Shown: positions 48,041-60,217 of the stretch, piece after piece
How the letters are laid out: every line of letters begins with the position of its first letter
How positions within the stretch are numbered: position 1 is the first letter of the stretch
Source of the DNA: Hyposmocoma kahamanoa
Lineage: Eukaryota; Arthropoda; Insecta; Lepidoptera; Cosmopterigidae
Direction of reading: 5' to 3'
DNA: 64,000 bases
NCBI RefSeq assembly: GCF_003589595.1
Contig: NW_020655740.1
Span: 742,730 to 806,729, forward strand
The notes under the pieces: model-generated
The model's database searches: none
What the model saw: only the letters and a program-made list of their open reading frames with translations
Told to the model about the DNA's origin: nothing
Translations under genes and position numbers: made by a program

Positions 48041-48315
48041 GTAGAGCTCCATGTGAAAGAGTTCGTCCAGGGAAGTGCCTAACCTTACCTGTTTTTGCCG
48101 TAAAGCAGTAATGTCAGCATTACTGTGTTCCGGTTTTGAAGGGTACGGGTGCTGGTGAGATTACAGGCACATAGGACTTGTCAACTTATGTCTCATGGTG
48201 ACGTACGCAGCGGCAATGCCCCTAAGATCTTTGCATTTAAAGTTCTGAGTGGCACTGCAAATGTTATGGATAGACGTGTCGCTTCCAACCAGGCGCAAGA
48301 CTTGTTCGTCGATAT
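48041..48315 (-). repeat. Family A repeat, near full length
   Basis: AGAGCTCCATGTGAAAGAGTTCGTCCAGGG..GCAGTAATGTCAGCATTACTG..GGACTTGTCAACTTATGTCTCA..GACGTGTCGCTTCC..GACTTGTTCGTCG. Confidence 0.85.
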
Positions 48316-48654
48316 TGACTTTGAATAGTACGTTGCCACTATGACTGCGCGATCCCATATAGGTTTCCCTCACCGACCACATATTCTTCCGTGGTTTCCC
48401 TCGTACCCGTATTAATTAGGACGCAAGGGACACAACAACAAGGACTGTGTTGAGTTGGGAGTATTTATAGAAATTGAATCATAATTCTTTGTTAGTCCAT
48501 AAATTAAACAATGATAATTATAAGGAACAATATAATGTATGAACAATAATGGCTACGTTAATGTACAACAGGCACCCTTATTAATAAGTAACAATGTCTT
48601 CAGCTGACCTTAGTTTAGAAAGTTTTCAGGTGCAAAAGCTTTGTGACATGATAA

Positions 48655-48794
48655 TGGTCTCAGTCACCTGTGGCCATGGGACCTACAAAGGACCCGAAAC
48701 GTTGGTTTGTTTGAAAAAACAAACGTACGCAATTTAGATCCGAAAAAATAGTTTTATTTTCTATGTGTAACAAGAGCGAAAACTTAAGAACTCG
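48655..48794. mobile_element. Foldback family B, single right arm
   Basis: CCATGGGACCTACAAAGGACCCGAAACGTTGG, TTTGTTTGAAAAAACAAACG and AATAGTTTTATTTTCTATGTGTAACAAG..AAGAACTCG. The left arm is absent. Confidence 0.7.
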
Positions 48795-48799
48795 TCTTG

Positions 48800-50120
48800 T
48801 GCTTTGGTTATTACTAAGACATGAAATAAGTCCACCATAATCTGACCCTCGCTTCAACTCCGGCACAAAGAAAGTTATTTCTCTGTTGTAAAGTGAAACC
48901 GAGTGGATTCCCTTCGTTAGCATACTAAGCAGGGTCATCAGACGTTATTTATAGCTGGACAAATTAACCGGTGGATCTAATTGATGAATTGGTGTTGCAG
49001 TGGGAATTTTTTAATGTCGCATTTTAAATTTTTGATGATTTGGTTGGCCCAGCGGCGGCGGTTGGCGCTCTGGGCGCTATGGTCCATTTCACATAGCGTC
49101 GGGGATCGTGAAATTACGCGTAACTAGCATTTGATTATGAGTCTCTATTTCGATAATTTAGGAGCCAAATCAATTCCACGTAAATGTCGTGGCAACCAAA
49201 TTAGCGCGATTTACGGGAATCTATTGTTATCAGTCCGTAGACAACATATAAATTAATGCTTACTGTGCAAGAATGAAAGCAAAGAAGAAAGAAAGAAAGA
49301 AGTCCCTCTCCTGTGAAATTTGGTTTGGTGTTTTTTGCCAATACTACATATACGGATTAGCATTATTCCCGACGATGGGATGGTTACTGTGACATTTCCA
49401 ATTTTGACGTAGCAAGCATAAGTACCATTTTTAAATAATCTCTTAACTAGGTTACAAAAAGAAATTGAAATTTGTTACAATGCACCAAAAAAAAGAATAT
49501 TTATTGCAGTTGTAATTTTAAGTAAAAAATTAGATTATATTAAGTGTATCTAAAATAAGGATAACAATAAGTTTCACCAATTACTTGACGCGTAAAACGG
49601 AATATTTGTCCATACAGATTTACACCACAGAATCGATAAATCGAATCGGTTATTGTGTATCTCGAATCAATACGAATTTCGTTTGGTAACAACCAAACGT
49701 TGTTGTTGATTTTTTATTTGTTGTGTAGTTTTTAGTAACTTAATAATATAACAATCGAATTCTTTTCATTTCGTTTATTATTTGTTCTTAAATTATTGTC
49801 TCTAAATCGATTCTCTCCTCGTTACAAATTATCTCGATAAGATATTTAAATTGGTTTTTTTTTCATTCGTTTTTACATCACTACATCTCTAGAAACTTCA
49901 AACCTTAAACGTCATCGTACCCATGCTATGTGAAATGAACTTAAGGAGCCATAAAAATAAAAAGTGAAGTGAACTATGAAAATCCAATTCCAAGTTTCAC
50001 CCTAGCGTTAATTTCGTTAGTTCACATTATAAAAAAAAGTAATTCTATATTGCTTTTGAAGTAACAAAAGCGACACTTCAATCTAATTTTGTTCAATTAT
50101 ACAAGACTCTTCTTTTATGA
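48800..50120. other. Spacer without recognisable genes
   Basis: AT-rich, with a short GAAA run near 49280-49300. No gene recognised. Confidence 0.35.
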
Positions 50121-50127
50121 TACCAAA

Positions 50128-50184
50128 AGGCAGTGGCAGTACTTCCCTGGACGGACTCTTTCACAAGAAATTCTACTGCTACTA
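50128..50184 (+). repeat. Family A terminal fragment
   Basis: GGCAGTGGCAGTACTTCCCTGGACGGACTCTTTCACAAG..CTACTGCTAC, the last 57 bp of family A only. Confidence 0.75.
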
Positions 50185-50189
50185 AATAT

Positions 50190-51770
50190 GTAGTTTCGTC
50201 TCGGATGTGAAAGATTTTTAGTCTTGGCAGTTCTATATCCTATTTACCTACGTGTTGTTTTTAACGGTTTTGACGAACAATTTCTTATCTGTCCTATATA
50301 TTTTTCCTATATCATTATCACTGTACTTCCAAGCAGCAATAACTAAGTCGCAAATTGTCCAGCCTGACTCGCAAGCTAAATATCGTGTGGCGTCGTTGGT
50401 CGCAGAGCAAACCTCAGCGACAAAGTGCGCCGGCGCTTCCCACGCGCAACCTTGAGCGCCAGCGCCTACCTCCTTAGCTTTTTGACTTTGGCAACTATTT
50501 GTTAGCGTTATATTTTTATTAACCTACTTGAAAAAAGAGTTATACTTTTATTAAGTATGTATATTTTGTTATTGTTTTTAGGTTTTCACAAGATATGTCT
50601 CGTGGAGATCTGATTGGACTTGGAAGATACAACTAACCTAATCCCAATGGTATCTTTGTGTAATAACGATGTGTAATTGTATATATTTTGTTTCAGGTTG
50701 ATGTAACTGATACTCAGTGTCGACAGGACGAAGCGACTCTAAAAATGTGAATATAACAAACTAACAGTGCGTGAGTGGCCATGTTACCTCAGCTCTACAC
50801 TTACGCTCATTACTGATTGCTGAACATTTGGTGAGCCTTCTTTTTATAATTTTAATCGTCCAATATATTTATAATATTCGAACTCCTGACAGCACTAAAG
50901 TTTTCATCGTTATGATTACAACTTTTTGTTCAAAGTTCAAAGCATGTTGTGCGGCCTCTTTGTGCCGAAAGGCGGATTAATTAGCGTTTAAACGCATCGC
51001 TGGACAATAAAGCGCAATTTGTCAATATTATCGCCCACGCGTATATTTTATAGCGTGGTAGACTTGCCGAGGGAATTGATCTCCAGAAGCTACTTCTGCT
51101 GTATTGCTTAGTTTGAACCACCTTACAGTCTGTAAGCCTTTGAGAATTGCACTAAGGCGTCACAGCAGGTACCCGTAGGTATCTCGTAATAAGAACCTGT
51201 CACGGCGTATGTAACAACTATCATATCAATAACTGGGATCTCGACACCTACAGTCGCTGTATATACATTAATTTGCGATCTGTCAAGCTGTTTCCAATCA
51301 ATTACCAACAGTGACTGATGGAAATTGCACAATTGCTGTCACTTAGCGCCTTGACGATGCGCGACAGTCTAGACATAAGCAGGCAGCGGGCCACGACGCT
51401 CTCAAGGGAATCGCTACACTTATCGACATGGAATCGCATTTGTATGTCCATGTAATAATAGCGAAAATGAAGTCGTGCATTTCTCGTCTGCGATTCGTGC
51501 GGGAGCGAAACATGTTTGACATAAGGCATTTTCTGACCGGGTTAAGTCGATATCGCGTCAATAAGTGTGGTGATTCTCTAAATAGTAGAGCAAAGGGGCG
51601 AGCAAGAAATTTAAAAAGATGCAAGATATTTTCTCTGATTAGCTCAATCCAGCGCACCAGATACGTTCAGTTTTAATGACACAAATAGTAACGAGACCGG
51701 AACTGCCTTTAGGGGAACAATTTGTCGATGTACACGACCCTAATCGACAATGTCGATATTTTTTTATATT
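50190..51770. other. Spacer with a small CpG-rich islet (50390-50470)
   Basis: No gene assigned. GCGCCGGCGCTTCCCACGCGC..GAGCGCCAGCGCC is CpG-rich. Overlapping short frames at 51340-51680 on both strands have no family features. Confidence 0.35.
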
Positions 51771-51774
51771 GCCG

Positions 51775-52045
51775 AATGACGGGACGAACAAGTTGCGCGC
51801 CTGATGGTAAACGACACGCCTGTCCATAACAGTTCCAGTGCCACTCAGAGCTTTAAATCGCAAAGATCTGAGGTGCACTACCTCTGCGCCCATCACCCTG
51901 AGACACAAGTTCCAAAGTCCTATGTGCCTGTAATTTTACCAGTATCCTTACCATTCAAAACCGGAACGCAGTAATGCTCACATTACTGCTTGGCGGCAGA
52001 AATAGGTAAGGCAGCAATTCTCCCCTGGAGGAACTGCTACTAAAA
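51775..52045 (+). repeat. Family A repeat, near full length
   Basis: GACGGGACGAACAAGTTGCG..CGACACGCCTGTCCATAACAG..AAATCGCAAAGATCTGAGG..AACGCAGTAATGCTCACATTAC..CTGCTACTAAAAT. It abuts a truncated MITE at 52063. Confidence 0.85.
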
Positions 52046-52062
52046 TATCTTAGCAAAGAAGA

Positions 52063-52225
52063 AGCAAGCAAAATTAGACAGTACTGCGATGACATTACAA
52101 TTTAAATTCACGTTTTAGCTTTTTCATATTCCTTTACATGTCACTACGTTTAAATAGGTTGACTTGGGACATTTTTTTCGTGGTTTTTGTATTAGACCCG
52201 TCGTCCATTTATTTGTAAGTCAATG
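52063..52225. mobile_element. MITE copy 4, truncated half
   Basis: Carries only the GCAAAATTAGACAGTACTGCG..TTGTAAGTCAATG part. The other terminus and its duplication are missing. Confidence 0.85.
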
Positions 52226-52229
52226 TATA

Positions 52230-52865
52230 TATGGAAAAAAGTCAGACATACATGCATGACACATATTACAGTCACAAGTGAACAGGGACAATCGATCGTC
52301 ACTTTGCGCGTTCCTGGCGCACCTCTGATATCAGAGGTTCGCAAGAAACGCCATTCACTTACATTCTTAAGTTAATTAATTTTTAATTACTCTTTACATA
52401 GAAGCCTTGTCGTCGTCCTTACTACACACTACCGTTTAATAACGTTTCCGATTTAATTTGTAAACGTCTTTCCTGCAGTTTTCAAAAGTAATCTTCCACG
52501 TTGGCTCTATATACATCTTTCGCCATTCCCCTTTCATATGTGGATCAATTACAGTATTCTTCCTTCTGTCACCTAACTGTACATTAAGGGACCTCATTAC
52601 AGGGATCACATACAGACAGGTAAGTTTTGAAGTTAATAAACTAATGAAACAACCGCGAGTCGCTCGTTTCTTGTTCTTCAGATATGTGGCAAAAACAATT
52701 TTGCATGCAATTTAATGTGTGGACAAATTCTCCGATGACGGCGGCTAATTGATTTATTAGTTTTCACTCTCGGTCGGTTGGTCCGCACTGATAATATCTT
52801 GTTAGAATACTTGTTTAATTTCAATCCAATTTCTTAGATTGAAATCACACACACAAGCGGATTTT
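52230..52865. other. Spacer without recognisable genes
   Basis: Nothing recognised. Confidence 0.35.
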
Positions 52866-52869
52866 TTTG

Positions 52870-53101
52870 AGTAGAGTTGTGAAAAAGTCCAAGGAAGAAC
52901 TGCCACCTTACTGAGATGCGAGGATGGAAAGAAAGAGTGCTGGTGAAATTACAGGCACGCGGGACTTGTTAAATTATTTATCAGGGTAACGGGCGCAGTA
53001 GCAGTGCCAATTAGATCTTTACGGTTTGAATCTCTGAACAGCACTGCAACTTCTATGAATGGGTGTGTCGGTTACCACTACGCACACTACTTGTTCGTAT
53101 C
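52870..53101 (-). repeat. Family A repeat, diverged
   Basis: GTAGAGTTGTGAAAAAGTCC..GTGCTGGTGAAATTACAGGCACGCGGGAC..CAGCACTGCAACTTC..GTGTGTCGGTTACCAC..ACTTGTTCGTATC. Confidence 0.75.
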
Positions 53102-53109
53102 ATAAAAAT

Positions 53110-54600
53110 ACGAATATTGTTGTCCATCCCATGGATACCATGACTGTAAGTTGAGCAAACTGAATTTTGTACGCTGTTCTTTTATGATATGTGCGGCCAA
53201 CAAGACTCAACAGTACTTCCAGTCCCCGATCGGTTTACCGTATTTGTATATTTGTTATTTTATGCAATTCCTCAGTCTGTCATATTTCTGTCAACATTTC
53301 TGTCGTCTTAGGGACGTATAACGGGTTGACAACGATCATGTTGATTAGGAGGATTCCTCTGACTAAGAAAGTTAAGGCTTTTATCAGTATAGAGAAATCA
53401 AGTAAAGGCCTCAGTATAAATGACGCAGGTTGCAATGTGGCTGGCCTTGCTCTCGATAGCGCTGCCGGAACCGACAATGCATCTCAATGATTTTTGGCTA
53501 TCTGAACTCATAAAAGTGTACAACGTTAATTTAGATGGAGCACATTGTACTTTCAGTTACTTTATTCACATAATTATTTGCTCTAACGTATGTAATGGCC
53601 ACGTGATAACTACCTACCAGCTGTTGCAAGTTGCAAGCGACATACGTGATAGTCCATGCCGTAAACTATCCACCAAATATTATAAATCTGTTCAGCTGTT
53701 GCTATACGTAAATGATGGTTTAGCAGTTTGATTACTTTGTCACACTTCGCCACCTTAGATCAAGTAGAAATTTGTTTTATTTACTTGGTCAGGGTTAATT
53801 TAATATGGTTTACTTGAGACTCCTTTTTGATCTTTAGAATATTTTTAAAGAACACTTTATCATATGTTGCAGTCTGGTCTCAGCAGTACTTTTTTACACA
53901 TGTTTGAGGCGTCGGAACTAACTTCCGAGTTCGGTCGTCGAGACCTTCAACACCGGCATCATCTGCCGGGTACATGGTTGGGGCAAGTAGGCTGTAGCCT
54001 TCGTCGCGGCCTAACAGATGGGCCCGGGAATGTTAAGGTGGCTTTTCGCAACGGAGGCTTTATAAGGCGAAACGGGTCAATGCTATCGCGACGACCTTAT
54101 GCGTGCGTCTGCGCAGTGCACGCTCCCCTCTCTACGTATTTGCTATTTGTAGAAACTGCTCGCGACGATTTACTTGACATCATATATCGGTTTTTATTCC
54201 GTCAGGCAAATTTATCACTCATTGCATTGTTTTATTTGCTTATTACTTATGCATCTTTTGCAAACAGTTACTTCTGTTTCTCTTACACGAAAAAATAATC
54301 CAAATTTGTAAAAATGACTTCTACTTATTTATTTCTTTAGTCCAAGCGAAGCTCACGAGTATGTAGAGCATTGTATACGTAGGCAGTTCATAATACCCTT
54401 GACCTAATCGAGTAATGAGTAGTGTAGTGACGTCAGCGTTCTTCAATTGTTTGAGGAAAATTGCGTTTTGAGAATTCAGATAGTTCAGTATGGTATGGTC
54501 GGCGATATAAGTGACTAACGCGACATATCCGATTCAGTAGAGCCGGATGTATGGATTAAAACAGTACACCTACACATAGATACACTTAAATAGTGTAAGT
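53110..54600. other. Region with two long frames, no gene assigned
   Basis: Open frames at 53191-53490 and 53864-54298 (plus; 99 and 144 codons) lie in locally GC-richer DNA. Neither shows a domain, signal peptide or sensible splice context. The second ends in a hydrophobic run (LSLIALFYLLITYASF), which is not enough to call a gene. Confidence 0.3.
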
Positions 54601-54640
54601 GAATGACCTGAAAATGGTTTTCATTTTAATTTCTTCTTAC

Positions 54641-54708
54641 TTCTCCTTCTGACACAGTGCGACAATCGTAACCAGCTTGACCTTGTCCTGTAGAGTCGTC
54701 GTGTTCAT
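54641..54708 (-). CDS. Candidate first coding exon, weak
   Basis: On the minus strand an ATG at 54708 opens MNTTTLQDKVKLVTIVALCQ followed by a donor GAGAA|GTAAGAAG at 54641/54640. Read without splicing the frame stops after 23 codons. The context is suggestive of a first exon but no partner exon was found. Confidence 0.2.
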
Positions 54709-54826
54709 TTCAAACATCACTCATACAGATTGTTAATTATTTTACAATACAAAAATAAGTGTACGATAAATATCAACTTCGGCAGACAGAAGTATTTAGT
54801 ACTAAAAGTATTTAGGTATTACACTT

Positions 54827-54893
54827 GCCTCAGGAATTCGAACGTTCGCCCTGTCAATTGAGACGTAGCTGTTTTCCCACTACGCTATCTTAG
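54827..54893 (-). repeat. tRNA-like SINE head remnant
   Basis: The minus strand has AGATAGCGTAGTGGG (A-box-like) and ACGTTCGAATTCC (B-box-like). There is no acceptor stem, so it is not a functional tRNA. Confidence 0.4.
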
Positions 54894-54899
54894 TTCAAA

Positions 54900-56190
54900 T
54901 CATCAAGTTATATTCTATTTATAATTTGAGACACAAAAGTTTCTATTTATTTATGGTCAGTCACGTCCCATGAGTTAATCTGACGAAATTTCCAAGTAAA
55001 CCCAATTAAGGCTTTATTATTTTTAAAGTCCTTGTGGGTGGGCAGCGTGACTCAGAGCCAAGCGTTCTTCTAGCACGAGCAGCATACTCATGCGTTTACA
55101 TACAACTGGTGGGCTGACACTGACAAACATTTGAGGCTGGCTAACAACAAGCCCTATGGCCCTGCACACGAATGGCGCCTTCAATTAAAATGCGTATGTA
55201 TATATGTATGACCTCTCAGACACATTTTGGTACTTTGGCAAAGGTTAATTTAAGTACAAAATAATGGTCTGTAGGCAAATGATCTTCAATGGCTGCAACA
55301 GTTTTTTGGAAATTGTCGTGACCCGTCTTATTTTACTTTTATTAATGACCATAGCACTGAAAATGAAATAATATATAGTATTCTTAAAAAAGAAACAAGT
55401 ATTCGTGGCCTTGATCAAGTTCAATTTCACTGCTGGGTTGGATCCGGAAAAGTAGTTTCACATCCAATCGCGAAACCCTAAGAACTCGTCCACAGCACTA
55501 TTTACATGGGTACTACAGTTGTGTTTTATCATTTTAAAGGAAATAACCGGAGTGCGCCAAGCGTCAAGGACGACATGTAGAATTGACAGAAATAAGGAAA
55601 CAAATTACGTTAAATAAAAACTATACGTTACATCGAACAAGTCCGACGTCTACAGACACTGATTAGGTTTCTATTAGCGATGGCAGGCTCTATACCCGGG
55701 AACTGGTTCGGTTTGCTTTTCACTGATTTGTGAGCATGAACGCCGCATCTGTCAATCATTCGGGTAAATATCAGCGGTTTTTGTCGGGAGAAAACTTGCC
55801 TCGGGGAAATTTTCCGACTGCACTATTTACGGTCACATTAGCTGTTTACTGTGATCCTTGCATATATCAATTGCCGAGATTTGAGCGACCTAAGGTACAC
55901 CTTTCTATTCTGGTCGAAAGAGCTTAATTACAATATTATGGTGCAACTAAGATTACGGGGTGCGATGTTGTTGAAGACGAACAAGATTTGATACATTTTG
56001 CTCACTTTTTTTTAAACTTAGTTTGTTTTTACTTACGTGTATTGGTTTTTGGGGGAATAATAATGTTATCCGTCCGCGTGGTAGCTTAATGGCGTGACCT
56101 GGCGTCTCTCAAGCATTGAATTTGAAATGTATCATGAGCTTTACGGAATTAAGGAAAATATTCGCCATCGTGTCTGATCGCGGTCTAAAA
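54900..56190. other. Spacer with a foldback family B remnant at 55441-55490
   Basis: GATCCGGAAAAGTAGTTTCA..CAATCGCGAAACCCTAAGAACTCG at 55441-55490 is the outer tip of family B. Nothing else recognised. Confidence 0.5.
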
Positions 56191-56199
56191 ACCCTCGCC

Positions 56200-56262
56200 T
56201 GAGAGGAGCCAACACTGGGACGTATAAATGGGTTGACGATGATGATGATGATGATGATTTTA
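56200..56262 (+). repeat. Retroelement tail with (GAT)n
   Basis: AGGAGCCAACACTGGGACGTATAAATGGGTTGACGATG followed by GATGATGATGATGATGAT, the same tail type as near 14760-14795. Confidence 0.6.
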
Positions 56263-56550
56263 CCTTGGCCTAATCTATTTATTTTAGCCTTATAATTCTG
56301 CCGCCGTTGGTTAAAGGGCGCTTGTGACAAAAACTCGAAACCGAGAAAATAAAGTTTAGAAAAATGAAATGAAAAACATCTACTTTTCTCTTGCGGTACC
56401 TTCATGGCTCCGAGGTGGATAAGGACCTCGGAACAAATAAAAATAACGATAGATCGGCCTTTTTTACTGATCAAATTGTTTGAAAAATGTCACGTGCGCG
56501 CGCAGCTAACCTCCTCAGAATTCATTATCTTGTAAACCTACAGTTTTTTT

Positions 56551-56745
56551 TATCACACCAAGTGAGGGGACCAACAAGCCGTACGCCTGGTGGGGTAAGC
56601 GACACGCTTGTCCACAACAGTTGCAGCGCTTTAAATAGTAAAGATCTTAGGAGCACTGCCACTGCCCCCTTACCCTGACACATAAGTTGCCAGTCCCATG
56701 TGCCTGTAATTTCACCAGCAAAAACCGCAACGCAAGTAATGCAAA
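56551..56745 (+). repeat. Family A repeat with internal deletions
   Basis: CAAGTGAGGGGACCAACAAGCCGTACGCCTGG..CGACACGCTTGTCCACAACAG..CATGTGCCTGTAATTTCACCAGC..CGCAACGCAAGTAATGC. Confidence 0.75.
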
Positions 56746-56759
56746 AAGTTGTATAAAAG

Positions 56760-57270
56760 CAAATAAACATTTATTATTATTAAACGAGCACCAACCAGTT
56801 AGTCTTAGAGTGAATGATCGGAATTACAAACGGTGCCCGCTTCAAATAGATTTTAATCCCTGACCTACGAAACGCGTCTTCTGTTTCCTATAAAAGGGAT
56901 TACAGGATTGTGGATATTTTTACTAGTACCTGTTAATGTCGGCTTCACAGCCGAAAAGAGATAACAATTAGTTAGTAAGGCTGTGAGACAGAGATGGTTG
57001 CATTTGTTTTGGTCCCACTTGAGAATTATTCGTTCGTTATCCTTTTATAGGAAATATTTTTGGCGTGTCATTGAACTTGAGTTGTTTGGTATTTTTGATA
57101 ATCTGATGTAGTAAACAATCTCAGCACGTATGTTGTACCTCTCCCCACAAATTGTCGTACTCATCATCATTGTGAACCACGTCAGACTACTGGGCACAAG
57201 TCTTCTCCTCTATGGAGAGGGTTCTTTAGAAATTACAAGCACATCTCTCGATTGACGAGCAAAGTTTTTC
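56760..57270. other. Spacer without recognisable genes
   Basis: A short ACTGGGCACAAGTCTTCTCCTCT piece near 57189 resembles the retroelement tail in opposite form. Nothing else seen. Confidence 0.35.
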
Positions 57271-57272
57271 GT

Positions 57273-57435
57273 CTAGACTACTACCGCTGATTCGGATGAT
57301 TCGGTTTCCTTCCATTGAATTCCAGGCACTTCAAATGCGCGCCGCGATACCGATGCCATTACATCATTGTTTAATATCTCGCCAAACGAACATACATTCC
57401 TGCTTCTGCTGACTGACAACTTGTTAAACGTTGTT
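57273..57435 (-). CDS. Candidate terminal coding exon of an unidentified gene
   Basis: On the minus strand an acceptor (CCTGCGTTGCAG|) ends at 57436 and opens a frame at the third codon base, running 53 codons to TAG at 57275-57273. The peptide reads like a real cytoplasmic tail: FNKLSVSRSRNVCSFGEIL, NDVMASVSRRAFEVPGIQW, then an acidic KETESSESAVVV end, which could serve as a C-terminal PDZ ligand. No upstream exon was found on this strand before the LINE remnant at 58165, so it may belong to a gene with a long intron. Product unknown. Confidence 0.35.
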
Positions 57436-57439
57436 CTGC

Positions 57440-58160
57440 AACGCAGGTACACCCCGGACACTCCATACAACGGTCGAAAATTATTTACCTACTACTACTA
57501 CATACAGCAAGGCGCTATCTGCACACGCGCAAATGTGTGCGTGAAATGGCAGGGTTACCCATCACTTTCTCGTACTATTACGTTACGTGGTCAGAGCGGC
57601 AACATAGCGAAAATTCTAACGCGAATCTGTTATCTATAATTCTATATTTTATTATCGAATACTAATAATTACACACGTTTATTAGGTTTTTATATCGATA
57701 TAATATTATATTTTTCAATATAGACACAATACATGTAATCAACAAATCATCATCACTATGTCAACCTGAAAAGAAAGTATAAAATGTACAAAGGCGTCCA
57801 TAACAGTACCATTGTCACCAAGAAACAGTCAGAATCTGGTGATCCCATGGAAATCGAAAAAAGGGGATTGGCAAACATTTCAGGTCGCCTTTTTTTTCGA
57901 TGAAAAGTTACAATCATATTTTATTTATATAATTTTATCTTGACTTTTTCCCTTAAAATTTTTAGAATAAATGTACTTACATAGGTACTGCTGAAATCCT
58001 CACGATAAACTGTAAACTTGGATAATTTTGTATTATTATAATCAGCGGTTGTATTCTATGAGCAATTTCTCAAGAAAAAGCCTTTTCTCAAGCAACATGT
58101 GATACATAATAGCAGTTACATAAGTGTTCTTACTTTTATAGTAATATCTTGAGAATATGA
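57440..58160. other. Spacer without recognisable genes
   Basis: AT-rich; nothing recognised. Confidence 0.35.
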
Positions 58161-58164
58161 TGGC

Positions 58165-58400
58165 GTGTGGCGTGACCTAAAAAGGTGGAACTTATGACAT
58201 TATTAAAAGCCGGAAGATTTCCTACTTCGGCCACATCGTAAGGAACAATAAGTACAAATTACTCCAGCTTATCTAATGCAAAATCGTTGGAAAACTAAGT
58301 GCTGGTTTGTACCAACACTACCTTGTGGTAGTACTCCGGCCGCAGCCTCTAAAGTCATAATTGCCGAGATGTTATCCAACCTCCGATCGGAGAAGAAGTC
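58165..58400 (+). mobile_element. Decayed LINE C-terminal coding end
   Basis: Broken plus-strand frames give SRKISYFGHIVRNNKYKLLQ, then KIVGKLSAG and AAASKVIIAEMLSNLR. The order YxGHxxRN..LLQ..I..GK..K..A.M..N.R is typical of the end of non-LTR retrotransposon polyproteins. Frameshifts and stops show it is dead. Confidence 0.65.
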
Positions 58401-58533
58401 AAAGAAGAAGAATTGTAATAAGGCTTTTTGGAACAATAAATTGTTACTATTATTTTTACCTAAACTAGAAAAATTACAGAGCAAAGGAAACCATTTATCT
58501 CTGTGCAAAATGCACCCAATACTTGACAGACTT

Positions 58534-58719
58534 TTAGAAGCAACAGAGCTCCCCGTGAAAGAGTTCGTCGAGGGAAGTACCTACTGTCACCTTACCCATT
58601 TCTGCCGCCAAGCAGTAATGTTAGCATTACTGTGTTCTAGTTTTTGAAGGGTAAAGGTGAAATTACAGGCCCAAGGACTTGTCAACGTCTGTCTCAGGGT
58701 GACGGGTGCAGTGGCAGTA
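58534..58719 (-). repeat. Family A repeat, back to back with the next copy
   Basis: AGAGCTCCCCGTGAAAGAGTTCGTCGAGGG..GCAGTAATGTTAGCATTACTG..GACTTGTCAACGTCTGTCTCAGGGTGACGGGTGCAGTGGCAGTAG, cut at the join. Confidence 0.8.
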
Positions 58720-58720
58720 G

Positions 58721-58918
58721 GTAGTTTTTTTTATAATACTAAGTGACAGGACGAACAAGTCGTGTGGCTGGTGGTAAGCGTCACGCCCATCCCTAACAGA
58801 GCATCTGTCAGTAATCAGCGGCACACACCCTGATATAAGTTGTACAAGTCCCATGTGCCAATAATTTCACCAGCACCCTTACCCTTCTAAACCGGAACGC
58901 AGTAATGTTCACATTATA
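58721..58918 (+). repeat. Family A repeat, opposite orientation to the adjoining copy
   Basis: Begins with T-rich TTTTTTTTATAATACTAAGTGACAGGACGAACAAG, the family end, then CATGTGCCAATAATTTCACCAGC..AACGCAGTAATGTTCACATTA. The two copies form an inverted pair with no spacer. Confidence 0.8.
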
Positions 58919-59043
58919 CACTCTGTGTGTATAAGCTCTCAAATATGGTAAATTTTGTCTTGTATTTTATTCTTTAAGCAAGTTCTAAGTGCAACTGTTC
59001 ATTAGGTATATTGTTGTAATTGTAAGTAAAAGTATAATTGTTT

Positions 59044-59201
59044 TAGGAAATGAAACTATTTTTCTGGATTTAAATCGCGTATATTTGTTTTTTCAAACAA
59101 ACCCACGTTTCGGGCCCTTTACAGGTCCCATGGTCACGATTGACGTGACCATGGGACATTTCATTTCCTATGTGTAACAATCGCGAAAACCTAAGAACTC
59201 G
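59044..59201. mobile_element. Compact foldback element (family B)
   Basis: The left arm is nearly complete (GGAAATGAAACTATTTTTCTGG..AAACAAACCCACGTTTCGGG..CCATGGTCACG) and joins at ATTGA to a short right arm CGTGACCATGGGAC..TTTCATTTCCTATGTG, then the usual flank TAACAATCGCGAAAACCTAAGAACTCG. It is a deleted derivative. Confidence 0.8.
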
Positions 59202-59209
59202 ATATATAA

Positions 59210-60115
59210 TTGTTTTGTTTCTTATTTTTTTTATCGTTCAAAGATTTCAGAGGCAGTTATTGTCCACTGTTTATGTATCATTTAGGTAAACACTTGTCTA
59301 TTCGTTCCAACATGTATTTCTTTGCTTAAGTTGACGCTGCGTTTGGTACAATTTTTTACATCCGCCTACATTAAAATATAGCACAGGAAGAGAACAAAGG
59401 GGTAATGAAACTCGTGCAATTTTGGTTATTGTCTTGTAATTGTAAGTGGACTTTGTGCGACAGGGTTGGTAATTGGCTATTGCTCAGCTATTATAATATT
59501 TGCGACGTACATTAGTATGATTTACATTTTCATTAGTAAAATTTTACAAACATTTAGTTACATCGGTGAGTATTATAGAATATATACACATTTATATAAT
59601 TATTATGACAAACAAAATGAAAATTCTGTTATATAAGAGGCGATAGTTTAAATGTTCACAAAAATCATGCGCATTAGTAATTGCAATAGGTGTATTTAGA
59701 AAACATTGTCTTGCTTGGAAAATCATGCTTTTTTTTATCATTCAAAAAATCACCAATAGCTAACGAATTGTAACTTGTAATAAGCAAAATGGTGGTTCGG
59801 ATGGCTTCTTAACCTTATAATGGGTAATTCGCTGGTAATTATACTATAGTTATAGTAAATTAATAATTAATAAAAATCAGCATTTCCTACGAAGACTTAA
59901 CAATAATAATAAGTTCATGCAGATGGAAGAAGACGAAGTAGGATCTTATTGCACACCCTCCACTCAGATACACGCCATGCTGCATTTACAAGATTTCGGC
60001 CCGTAAGTGTGAACAAAAATAAAGAAGAACATAAATCGTTCCTAACTTTCGCACAGAGCTTCTTCACAAAACTTGCAATCGGGTACGAACAAATTCTAAG
60101 CCAGCGGTCCTATAA
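59210..60115. other. 3' flank of the neuropeptide gene
   Basis: AT-rich; no gene or repeat family recognised. No clear minus-strand AATAAA was found close to the stop at 60218. Confidence 0.4.
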
Positions 60116-60217
60116 CAAAACATGTTAAAACTTGTACCGAATAATATAGAAGAGAGAACAAAAAACCATATGCCTAGAAAATTGTCATTTTGTTCTCCGG
60201 GTCTTGGTGCCGGTCGT

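Noticed and set aside
58276..58647. A 123-codon plus-strand frame as a gene
   Set aside because: It joins a LINE remnant (58165-58400) to a family A repeat (58534-58719); neither is host coding sequence.
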